Positions 1-6,968 of a stretch of 10,404 nt of DNA are shown piece after piece. Both the position numbers and the translations under genes were made by a program. The notes under the pieces were generated by a model. It saw nothing but the letters and a program-made list of their open reading frames with translations. It searched no databases and was not told the origin of the DNA. This DNA comes from an uncultured Clostridia bacterium (GTDB lineage Bacteria > Bacillota > Clostridia > Christensenellales > Pumilibacteraceae). Positions within the stretch are counted from its first letter, which is position 1; each line of letters opens with the position of its first letter. The stretch is from contig USEG01000018.1 in NCBI GenBank assembly GCA_900553555.1, forward strand, positions 1 through 10,404, written 5' to 3'.

Positions 1-1560
1 TATAGCCATATGTTTCATAGAAAATATTTTTTTCGTTATCAGATAATTTTTGTCGGCCATAGCGGCTATCTGCGGCAAATGCGTAACGCACAACACCTGG
101 CGCGTCGTAGAAATTATCGCCATCTTTTTTGCCACTTCCCGGCCTATAGTGCCGCTTATTCCGGTATCTATCTCGTCAAACACTAAAGACGGAATATCGT
201 CGTACTTTCCCGATATCACCTTCAACGCCAGCATAAACCGCGATTGCTCGCCGCCCGAAATAATTTTCGTCAGCGGCTTTAACGGCTGTCCGGCATTCGG
301 ACTGAGATAAAATTCCACTTCGTCCAGTCCTTTTGCGGTAAACTTTTTTTCGCAGTTCTTTCTGTCCGGCAGATCGGCGAAAACCACCTTGAAGACGCAA
401 TTGGACATGCCCAGCTCGTCCAGCTCCCGCATGACGGCTTTTTCCAGTTTTTGAGCATACTTTTTCCGCTCGTCGGAAATACGCACGGCGGCGCCATAGG
501 CAATATCCGTCAGCTCTTTTTTTTCTTTACTCAGTTTGTCAAACAGATAGTCCGCGTTTTCCAAAAAATCGATTTTTTCTCTAAGTTCGGTTTGTTTTTT
601 TATTATCGCGTCGTATCCGCCGTATTTTTTGGTAAGCTCTCGAATCTTGTATATGCGGTCTTCCACGGCGTCGATGTCCGACCTGTCAAAATTAAAATCG
701 TTTTGCGCTTGATCCAACGTATCCGCAATGTCTTCCAGTTCAATAATTACGCTGTCCAGCCTTTGGGCAAGTTCGCCGTATTTTTCGTCAAGAGAAGCGA
801 TTGAACCCAATGCTTTTGCGGCGGCTTCGATATCGGAGAGCGCGTTTTCGTTATTGCCCTCGATATATTCCGATGCTGCGGCGGCGGCCGATAAAATTTT
901 CCCCGCCGACTGCATGACTTTGCGCCGGTTTTCCAAGTCGTCCAATTCACCTTCTCTTATGTCCGCTTTCTCTATTTCTCTTAACTTGCGTTTCAAAAAT
1001 TCGATATTTTCGTTGCGTTCTTCCGTGTCCCGAATCTCTTCCAGCTGCTTATCAATGCCACGTATTTTGTAAAGCGCATTACCGTACTCTTCAAAAACGC
1101 TTTGCATTGTACCGCGAATAAACGAATCTAAAACTTTGATATGGTTGGCCGTCACGCCCAGATACTGGTATTCGTTTTGGCCGCAGATATCCAGCAGCAT
1201 GGAGCCGACGTCGCGAATTACCGACAGCGTCACGGCGCGGCCGTTGACCCGGTTTTCGTTCTTTCCGTCAGCAGTCATTTTGCGCGAAATGACAGTAACG
1301 TCGTCGACGTCTATGTCTTTTTCCGAAAGATATTCCCTTACCCTGTCGGTGGTATCGAATTCGGCCTCCACACGGCAAACGTTCTCGCCATAACGCATTA
1401 GCACTTTGTCAAACTTTCCGCCCAGAATGAGCATAAGGCTGTCGACGATTATAGATTTGCCCGCGCCGGTTTCGCCGCTAAGCACATTAAAACCGCCGCA
1501 GAATTCCAAGGTCTGCGACTTTATGAGTGCTATATTGTTTATGTAAACGCTTCTTAACAT
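1..1560 (-). CDS. recN: DNA repair protein RecN (SMC-like ATPase), 3' end cut by window edge
   Basis: RecN is a cohesin-like SMC family ATPase that acts early at DNA double-strand breaks. I translated all 520 codons in the window and the frame is open throughout; about 30-50 C-terminal residues are missing beyond base 1. Visible motifs are the Walker A GETGAGKS (residues 29-36), the Q-loop region LLDICGQNEYQYL (122-134), a long charged helical middle that would form the coiled coil (about 150-390), the ABC signature ISGGEQSR (434-441), Walker B LVFDEIDTGISG (459-470) and the H-loop THLPQ (493-497). The ATG at 1560 follows the argR stop by 3 bases. No good Shine-Dalgarno sequence lies close upstream; the nearest GGAG is about 21 bases away, inside argR, so translation probably depends on coupling to argR. 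The argR-recN pair is a conserved neighbourhood in Firmicutes. Oddity: the Q-loop region lacks the histidines usual in IHGQHEH. Confidence 0.97.
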   Translation of the reverse strand, partial: MLRSVYINNIALIKSQTLEFCGGFNVLSGETGAGKSIIVDSLMLILGGKFDKVLMRYGENVCRVEAEFDTTDRVREYLSEKDIDVDDVTVISRKMTADGKNENRVNGRAVTLSVIRDVGSMLLDICGQNEYQYLGVTANHIKVLDSFIRGTMQSVFEEYGNALYKIRGIDKQLEEIRDTEERNENIEFLKRKLREIEKADIREGELDDLENRRKVMQSAGKILSAAAAASEYIEGNNENALSDIEAAAKALGSIASLDEKYGELAQRLDSVIIELEDIADTLDQAQNDFNFDRSDIDAVEDRIYKIRELTKKYGGYDAIIKKQTELREKIDFLENADYLFDKLSKEKKELTDIAYGAAVRISDERKKYAQKLEKAVMRELDELGMSNCVFKVVFADLPDRKNCEKKFTAKGLDEVEFYLSPNAGQPLKPLTKIISGGEQSRFMLALKVISGKYDDIPSLVFDEIDTGISGTIGREVAKKMAIISTTRQVLCVTHLPQIAAMADKNYLITKKIFSMKHMAI

Positions 1561-1563
1561 ATT

Positions 1564-2016
1564 TTAATTTGTCGACGATAACTCCATTAAAAGCTGCGCA
1601 ACGTCGCGGGCGCTGTTTTCATCCCTGCACGCGATAAAAACCGTATCGTCTCCGGCAACGCAGCCGAGAATACTTTTGTTATTAAGGCGATCCACCATAA
1701 TTGCCACTATATTTGCGCTGCCCGACAAAGTGCGTACAACCGCAAGATTGCCGGCACAATCGACAGATAAAACGGAATGTTTACACATATCCTTAAACTT
1801 TAACGTGACATTTGTGTTGTACCGTTCGCGTTCATAGCGCTGCTTTCCGTTTTCGGCGACTTTAACAAGCCCCAATTCTTTTATATCGCGCGATATAGTC
1901 GCTTGCGTGACGTCAAATCCCGCCGCTTTCAATTGTTCTACGAGTTCTTCCTGCGTTTCGATGGGCTGCGAAGAAATGAGCTCCAGAATTTTGTTTTGTC
2001 TGTTTGTTCTCATCAT
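1564..2016 (-). CDS. argR: Arginine repressor ArgR/AhrC
   Basis: This is the arginine-responsive hexameric transcription factor that represses arginine biosynthesis genes and, in many Firmicutes, activates catabolic ones. The 150-residue length is typical. The N-terminal winged helix-turn-helix covers about residues 3-70, with the recognition segment TQATISRDIKELGL (37-50). The C-terminal domain (about 80-150) carries GSANIVAIMVD (99-109) and the arginine-binding GCVAGDDTVFI (118-128), where GDD contributes to ligand binding. Two ATG codons are adjacent, at 2016 and 2013. The Shine-Dalgarno AAGGAG at 2023-2028 sits 6 bases before the first and 9 before the second, so the start is ambiguous by one residue. 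That site is formed by the last codons of nadK (AAG GAG TAA), which links the two genes translationally; the gap is only 3 bases. argR is probably co-transcribed with nadK and recN. See the possible ArgR half-site overlapping the putative nadK promoter. Confidence 0.96.
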   Translation of the reverse strand: MMRTNRQNKILELISSQPIETQEELVEQLKAAGFDVTQATISRDIKELGLVKVAENGKQRYERERYNTNVTLKFKDMCKHSVLSVDCAGNLAVVRTLSGSANIVAIMVDRLNNKSILGCVAGDDTVFIACRDENSARDVAQLLMELSSTN

Positions 2017-2019
2017 AAT

Positions 2020-2865
2020 TTACTCCTTGGCGGCATTTACTACTCCCCATTTGTTTAATTTATGGAGCAGTTTTTCATAAAAATTATAATTTTCAAGGCG
2101 TATAAACTTTGCCTTAAACGGTGCTATAACCGAATGGACTTCATCGCCGCCGTTTAGTTTGCACAATAAATTGCCGTCGCAGTAAAGTGCCGCGCGATTT
2201 GTCTCCTGCGAAAGTCTGAGAGTTATTTTTTCATCGTCGCCCACTACAATGGGGCGCGAATGCAGCGTATGCGAATTTATGGGCGTCAAAGCTATGACGC
2301 TTGCAGCGGGACTAATTATGGGTCCGCCCGCCGAAAGCGAATATGCCGTCGACCCGGTGGGAGTGCTTACAATAAAACCGTCGCAGTAATGCGAATCGAT
2401 AAATTTCCCGCCCGAAAAAACATCTATCGCGATAAGCTTGCCGTATGCCCTGTTCAGCACAATATCGTTAAGCGCAAAAGCTTTTTTATTGCCGGCGCAA
2501 CAAGAAAGCATACTGCGCTCTTCAATCGAATACTTCTTATATAAAACGTGTTCTATGATATTCTCGAATCCGTCGGTTTCGCTTTCCGACAAAAAACCCG
2601 TGTGTCCGCAATTGAAGCCGAAGATAGGGACGTTTGCCCTCGCACACGCAGCGGCGACTCTCAAAATTGTGCCGTCTCCGCCTATTACAAAGGCCAGATC
2701 GAATACGGACGTAAAACCCGTAAAAGTTTTTCTATGCGGAAAAAAACCGGCAATCGACTTATGGACTGCGCTTGAAACGTGTCTTTTATCAAGATATTCC
2801 AAAAGATTTTTAGTGAAATTACAATCTTTATCTTTATCTGCATTTTTATAAACGGCACAAATCAT
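2020..2865 (-). CDS. nadK: NAD kinase
   Basis: This enzyme phosphorylates NAD+ at the 2' position to make NADP+ in the cytosol. With the ATG at 2865 the protein has 281 residues, normal for the family. Motifs are GGDGT (62-66), the ATP/phosphate site; a GFNCGHTGFL segment (83-92) matching the family's GINxGxLGFL; ALNDIVLNR (131-139), the NE/ND motif; and TPTGSTAYSLSAGGP (168-182), the NAD-binding loop. The reading frame stays open upstream to a TTG at 2889, but the ATG gives the N-terminus typical of the family (MICAVYKNADKD). No Shine-Dalgarno sequence precedes any of the candidate starts. Instead a promoter-like sequence ends 6 bases before the ATG, so the transcript may be leaderless. The dxs stop is 27 bases upstream. 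In Clostridia nadK commonly sits between tlyA and argR; tlyA is missing here. Confidence 0.95.
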   Translation of the reverse strand: MICAVYKNADKDKDCNFTKNLLEYLDKRHVSSAVHKSIAGFFPHRKTFTGFTSVFDLAFVIGGDGTILRVAAACARANVPIFGFNCGHTGFLSESETDGFENIIEHVLYKKYSIEERSMLSCCAGNKKAFALNDIVLNRAYGKLIAIDVFSGGKFIDSHYCDGFIVSTPTGSTAYSLSAGGPIISPAASVIALTPINSHTLHSRPIVVGDDEKITLRLSQETNRAALYCDGNLLCKLNGGDEVHSVIAPFKAKFIRLENYNFYEKLLHKLNKWGVVNAAKE

Positions 2866-2871
2866 ATGTAT

Positions 2872-2900
2872 ATTATACACTAATAACAAATATTATTCAA
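2872..2900 (-). promoter_or_regulatory. Putative sigma-A promoter for nadK-argR-recN
   Basis: Read on the minus strand, TTGAAT at 2900-2895 could serve as a -35 box (4 of 6 matches to TTGACA). TATAAT at 2877-2872 is a perfect -10 box, and the spacer is exactly 17 bases. The -35 overlaps the last codons of dxs. Six bases separate the -10 from the nadK ATG at 2865, so the predicted +1 falls on the A of that ATG. The -35 also contains a TGAAT that matches half of an ARG box. The region is AT-rich, so chance occurrence is possible. Confidence 0.5.
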
Positions 2901-4692
2901 CTGTTTTGACGTCGCTAATCAAGTTATTTAAACTTTCCGTCGTCAAGCCGAACCGCGAAAAACATTTGTCCTGCGAATAATATTCGAGATAGGAATTATA
3001 CCCCACCAAAATCGTCTTTTTGTTTATTGTGTGATTGTTAAAATACACGGTTATTTTTTCGCCCAGGCCGCCTTTAATCATGCTGTCTTCGGCTATTATA
3101 AATTTTTCATAACGGTTTTCCGACAAAATTTCTTCGTCGAGCGGCGAGATAAAAGTCGCAAACACAATATCGGCGCCGCGCGTTTTAAGACACAGCTCCG
3201 TCAAAGAGGCGTCATGAATTATAATAACCGTCTTATTATTTTCTTTTCGTATATAATTCCATTTGAAGGGCACTACGCTCCTGTCGGTATCCGCCGGCAG
3301 TTTTACAAAACTTTTCGAAAAACGTATTGCAATAGGACCGCATACCGACAGCGAATATTCCATTATGTTTTTTAGATGTTCTCCGTCCATGGGAGAGCAA
3401 ATTATCGCGCCAGGCACGGCGGTAAGCACCGACAAATCGAATATACCCTGATGCGTCACTCCGTCTCCGGGGACAAATCCGGCATGGTCTATTACGAGAG
3501 TAACGGGAAGCTTGTCGATACAAACGTCTGTAAGCCACTGATCCGCGGCACGCTGGAAAAAAGAGGAATATACCGCAAAATACGGTTTCATTCCGCCGAT
3601 TGCAAGACCTGCGGCAAGATCGAGCGCATGCTGTTCGGCTATACCCGCGTCAAAAAACCTGTCGGGAAAAAGCTCGGCAAATCTACCGAGTCCTACGCCG
3701 TCCGTCATAGCTGCCGTAATGGCTGGAATATTTTTATTTTTCTGCGCCATTTGGGAAAGCTTTTCCCCGAAAACCGCGGCAAAAGTCACGCCCTTAGGCT
3801 TCTTAACGGGCGAGACGCCGTGAAACTTCTGCGGATTGTCCTCGGCATATTTGCATCCGCGTCCTTTGTGGGTAACGACATGAATAATCACCGGACGCGT
3901 TTGTCTTTTCGCCGCCGAAAAAACCTGCGTCAAAAGTTTTATGTTATGCCCGTCGAAGGGACCGTAATATTTAATACCGATGCTTTCAAACAGCGAGTTA
4001 CCCGTCAGCATGCCTTTTATAGTATCTTTTGTGTTGTCGGCAATACTAAACAATTTGTCGCCGACAAAAGGTATCGCATAACAGAACTTTTTTATTATTT
4101 CCTTAAAATCGGCATATCGCGACGACATACGCATCTTTGCCAAATATTTGGACATTGCTCCTACGTTGCGCGATATCGACATTTTATTGTCATTTAAAAC
4201 TATTATCAGATTTTCGCCGCCGGCACCTATATCGTTGAGCGCCTCATAGCTTACGCCCGCCGTCAACGCTCCGTCGCCTATCACAGCGATAACTTTATCG
4301 TCTTTATTTTGTCTTTTCCGGGCGCGCAGAATGCCGAGAGCCACCGACAGCGAATTGCCGCTGTGTCCGCCGCTGTATGCATCGAAAACACTTTCCGTCT
4401 TGCGCTCAAAACCGCTTATGCCGCCGTCGGTACGCAAATTTTCGAATTGTTCGGCTCTGCCGGTAATAATCTTATGCGCATACGCCTGATGTCCGGTGTC
4501 AAACAAAATTTGGTCATCGGGACAATTAAAAACATAATGGAGCGCTATGGTCAATTCAATGCAACCCAAATTGGACGCAAGATGGCCTCCGCGTACGTTT
4601 ACCGTGGAAATAATCTGTTTACGCAATTGTTCGGCGTACATATTCAATTGATTGAAAGACATTTTTTTCAGATCTTCCGGTGAATTGACCAT
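2893..4692 (-). CDS. dxs: 1-deoxy-D-xylulose-5-phosphate synthase
   Basis: Dxs is the thiamine-diphosphate enzyme that condenses pyruvate with glyceraldehyde 3-phosphate in the first step of the MEP isoprenoid pathway. The 599 residues are slightly short of the usual 610-640. The N-terminal ThDP domain shows GGHLASNLG (35-43), FDTGHQAYAHKI (64-75), GGHSGNS (108-114) and the metal/ThDP motif GDGALTAG (139-146) with LNDNKMS (166-172). The middle domain shows FFDAGIAEQHA (346-356) with catalytic Glu353, then Tyr375 and Arg381, and DGVTHQG (410-416). A C-terminal transketolase domain follows. Oddities: the DRAG arginine is His403, and the YPRG arginine is replaced in FSKS by Lys460. Both positions normally contact the substrate phosphate. 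The ATG at 4692 has GGAG nine bases upstream, and the ispA stop is 14 bases away. Placement directly after ispA supports the isoprenoid role. Confidence 0.96.
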   Translation of the reverse strand: MVNSPEDLKKMSFNQLNMYAEQLRKQIISTVNVRGGHLASNLGCIELTIALHYVFNCPDDQILFDTGHQAYAHKIITGRAEQFENLRTDGGISGFERKTESVFDAYSGGHSGNSLSVALGILRARKRQNKDDKVIAVIGDGALTAGVSYEALNDIGAGGENLIIVLNDNKMSISRNVGAMSKYLAKMRMSSRYADFKEIIKKFCYAIPFVGDKLFSIADNTKDTIKGMLTGNSLFESIGIKYYGPFDGHNIKLLTQVFSAAKRQTRPVIIHVVTHKGRGCKYAEDNPQKFHGVSPVKKPKGVTFAAVFGEKLSQMAQKNKNIPAITAAMTDGVGLGRFAELFPDRFFDAGIAEQHALDLAAGLAIGGMKPYFAVYSSFFQRAADQWLTDVCIDKLPVTLVIDHAGFVPGDGVTHQGIFDLSVLTAVPGAIICSPMDGEHLKNIMEYSLSVCGPIAIRFSKSFVKLPADTDRSVVPFKWNYIRKENNKTVIIIHDASLTELCLKTRGADIVFATFISPLDEEILSENRYEKFIIAEDSMIKGGLGEKITVYFNNHTINKKTILVGYNSYLEYYSQDKCFSRFGLTTESLNNLISDVKTVE

Positions 4693-4706
4693 ACCAACTG
4701 ACTCCG

Positions 4707-5528
4707 CTACTTTTTCCTCGACAACGTCTTTTGCAACAAATCGTAAAAATATCCGGTATCCTCTTCCAGTTTATTTAGAATGAGTTCCGCCTGCGCTTTA
4801 CAATCGGACAGCTTTTGCGCGACATCCTCCCGCGTAGCATATGACAAAATCGAATGATATTCGTCTTTATTTTGGTCCAGAAGGTCGTCCGTAAGCTGGA
4901 ATATGTATCCGTATAAATATGCAAAACGCGATAAATCGTCGACTTTTTCGGGCGAAGCTCCGCCCAGTAAGGCACCTATCACAACCGCCGCGCAAAACAA
5001 ATCGCCCGTTTTGTGTTTATAAATATAATCTATTGCCGCGGGAGAATTGAGATTATCGGCGTCTATGTCGACGCTTTGTCCTCCTATAAGCCCGCCTGCC
5101 CCTGTCAAATCGCAGAATTTCCCTAAGGCTTCGATGGCGTGACTGCTGTCTGGCGACACGGCAAGCGCGTCTGCGATAAATGAAAAAGCCAGCGTTTGCA
5201 AAGCGTCGCCGATAAGCACCGCCTGCCCCTCTCCGAAGACTTTGTGACAGGAGGGCTTTCCGCGTCTATAATCATCGTCGTCCATACAGGGCAAATCGTC
5301 ATGCACGAGCGTAAAGTTGTGATAGCACTCCACTGCGGCGGCAAAATAATATACGCTTTTGTCCGGAGCGGAAAACATTTGCGCGCTATGCAGTAACATC
5401 ATTGGGCGTATGCGTTTACCTCCGTCAAAAAGGCAATACCGTATTCCCGCAGCGATTTTCTCGGGAGCGGCGGCAATTTTTTCTTCGGTTTTTTCCTTTA
5501 AAAAATTTTCAAACCGGGTGAGATTCAT
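4707..5528 (-). CDS. ispA: Farnesyl diphosphate synthase (polyprenyl synthetase family)
   Basis: This short-chain trans-prenyltransferase condenses IPP with DMAPP and then GPP to make farnesyl diphosphate. The ATG at 5528 gives 273 residues, against about 290 normally. Motifs are GGKRIRP (36-42); the first aspartate-rich motif DDLPCMDDDDYRRGKPS (77-93), with the bacterial two-residue insertion; GDALQTLAFS (108-117); GGQSVDID (149-156); KTGDLF (173-178); and the second aspartate motif DDLLD (214-218). Phe72, five residues before the first DD, is an aromatic consistent with a C15 product. Oddity: the loop between DDxxD and the conserved Lys-x-x-Tyr has only two residues (KDEY at 221-224), about 17 fewer than in E. 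coli IspA. The start overlaps xseB by 20 bases. An AAGGAG lies 12 bases upstream, and other in-frame starts at 5540 (ATG) and 5549 (TTG) are possible. Confidence 0.94.
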   Translation of the reverse strand: MNLTRFENFLKEKTEEKIAAAPEKIAAGIRYCLFDGGKRIRPMMLLHSAQMFSAPDKSVYYFAAAVECYHNFTLVHDDLPCMDDDDYRRGKPSCHKVFGEGQAVLIGDALQTLAFSFIADALAVSPDSSHAIEALGKFCDLTGAGGLIGGQSVDIDADNLNSPAAIDYIYKHKTGDLFCAAVVIGALLGGASPEKVDDLSRFAYLYGYIFQLTDDLLDQNKDEYHSILSYATREDVAQKLSDCKAQAELILNKLEEDTGYFYDLLQKTLSRKK

Positions 5529-5736
5529 CGTCCTTTGCATCTCCTTCAAACAGCGCGGTCATCTGAGCCTGTAATTCTTTTATGCGTTCTTTTCCGTCGT
5601 TTAGAATTTCCAGGCATTTGCGTGTGATCTCTATACCCTGCGAATATAGTTCTATACCTTCCGAAAGCGTGGTAGAACTGTCTTCCATTTTATTTACAAT
5701 TTCTTCAAGCTGTTTAACGTTATCCTCAAAAGACAT
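5509..5736 (-). CDS. xseB: Exonuclease VII small subunit
   Basis: This is the small subunit that assembles in several copies on XseA to form exonuclease VII, which degrades single-stranded DNA to oligonucleotides. At 75 residues it has the usual family length. It shows the characteristic two-helix pattern: FEDNVKQLEEIVNKME (3-18), then LSEGIELYSQGIEITRKC (24-41), and a charged helical C-terminus. The ATG at 5736 has an excellent Shine-Dalgarno, AAGGAGG at 5744-5750, seven bases upstream and formed by the last xseA codons (AAG GAG GCA). xseA ends two bases before it, and the 3' end overlaps ispA by 20 bases. Both point to coupled, stoichiometric translation. Confidence 0.95.
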   Translation of the reverse strand: MSFEDNVKQLEEIVNKMEDSSTTLSEGIELYSQGIEITRKCLEILNDGKERIKELQAQMTALFEGDAKDDESHPV

Positions 5737-5738
5737 AG

Positions 5739-6968
5739 CTATGCCTCCTTATTATTATCCACCACGGCTTTTACTTTGCCGTCGGAAAATGTCAGCGAAA
5801 TATCGTCCCCCTTAGCGAGTTGAAAAGCCGAAGTTATCGTCTTTCCCTGTTTGTCCGCCACGCAGTACCCGCTGGTCAGAATTTTAATGGGGTTTAGGTA
5901 TTCAAGTTTAACGGCTTTTTCCTTAAATTCGGCGTCTTTTCTTCTTGCAAGATCGCTTGCCGACGCGATATTGCGGTCTTTAAGCGAAAAAAGCAGGGAC
6001 GCGGCGTTTTGGCACTTTCCGGCTGCGGCCTTTTCGAATCTTGACGCCGTCGCACGCAAATCGCTGAAACGGTTGTTTATTTCGGAAGACGCAGCAAATA
6101 TTGTGCGGGACGTAAGCAACGCCAATGCGGCCGATTTTTCCTTAAGTTTTTTTGTAAGAATATTCCCCGCCTCGCGAACGCAGTCGTTAAACTTGTCTAT
6201 GAGCACGCAGTTGTTGTCCGTAATTTTCTTCGCGGCGAAACTGGGAGTGCCGGCGCGGTACGACGCGCACAGGTCGCACAGCGTATAATCTGTCTCATGT
6301 CCTATAGCGCTTATTACCGGAACGTGCATCTCGCCGACGGCGGCTGCAACTTTTTCGGAATTAAAACACGACATATCCGCCGCCGAACCGCCGCCGCGCG
6401 CCAAAACAACGACGTCATAATTTTTATCGGCTTTTTTAAGATTTTCGACAATGTCGTTTTCGGCGTCAGGGCCCTGAACACCGCTTTGAAAAACGGTAAC
6501 TTTTATATATGCATGGCCGTCCGCTATTCCGGAAAGGAAGTCGTGTATTACGCTGCCATAGCCGCTGGTAATTATACAAACATTGTCTATAAAATTAGGT
6601 AAGGGCAATTTTTTGTCAAAATATCCCTTATTTCGCAGGTTTTCACGCGATTTTAAGTACTCTGCCTGGTATAATCCATCGCCCAAAATCTCTATGTTTT
6701 TTACAATGAACGAAACTCTGTTGAGTTTTTCACTATAATTTACCGAACCGAAAAAAGCGGCTTTTTGCCCTACTTTCGGCATGGACATATGCGCAAAACA
6801 CACGCATTGCATTACGCAGTCGTCTTCTTTTAATGTAATAAACGTATATTTTGAATAGGATATCTGAAAAACTTCACCCGTAACCGTGATGTTCTGCAAA
6901 ACCAATTCGTCTTCAAAAACATTTTTAATATAATTATTCAGTTGTTTGACAGACAAACTATTTCGCAC
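5739..6968 (-). CDS. xseA: Exonuclease VII large subunit
   Basis: This is the catalytic subunit of exonuclease VII, a metal-independent single-strand-specific exonuclease. The chosen GTG start at 6968 gives 409 residues, begins just before the conserved LSVKQLNNYIKN (5-16), and has AAGG nine bases upstream. A TTG at 6995 would add nine residues with no family match, and a TTG at 6956 would remove four. Domains are an N-terminal OB fold (about 18-100, with VTGEV and ITLKEDD), then the nuclease core with CIITSGYG (131-138), the glycine motif ARGGGS (190-195), FNSE (202-205) and GHETDYTL (223-230) followed by AGTPS (239-243). A long helical coiled-coil (about 255-350) and a C-terminal GYCV segment (367-370) follow. 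The OB fold is a few residues shorter than usual and lacks the SGH before the beta strand. The gene overlaps folD by 11 bases and abuts xseB. Confidence 0.95.
   Translation of the reverse strand: MRNSLSVKQLNNYIKNVFEDELVLQNITVTGEVFQISYSKYTFITLKEDDCVMQCVCFAHMSMPKVGQKAAFFGSVNYSEKLNRVSFIVKNIEILGDGLYQAEYLKSRENLRNKGYFDKKLPLPNFIDNVCIITSGYGSVIHDFLSGIADGHAYIKVTVFQSGVQGPDAENDIVENLKKADKNYDVVVLARGGGSAADMSCFNSEKVAAAVGEMHVPVISAIGHETDYTLCDLCASYRAGTPSFAAKKITDNNCVLIDKFNDCVREAGNILTKKLKEKSAALALLTSRTIFAASSEINNRFSDLRATASRFEKAAAGKCQNAASLLFSLKDRNIASASDLARRKDAEFKEKAVKLEYLNPIKILTSGYCVADKQGKTITSAFQLAKGDDISLTFSDGKVKAVVDNNKEA

Noticed and set aside
2866..2889. Longer nadK from TTG 2889
   Set aside because: It adds eight residues outside family alignment, has no Shine-Dalgarno, and would include the -10 box; the ATG at 2865 is preferred.
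3376..4197. A 273-codon open frame on the plus strand opposite dxs
   Set aside because: It is antisense to a clear Dxs, shows no family motifs and has a basic, low-complexity composition; it is a shadow of dxs codon usage.
5851..6288. A 145-codon plus-strand frame opposite xseA
   Set aside because: Antisense shadow; XseA motifs are clear on the minus strand.
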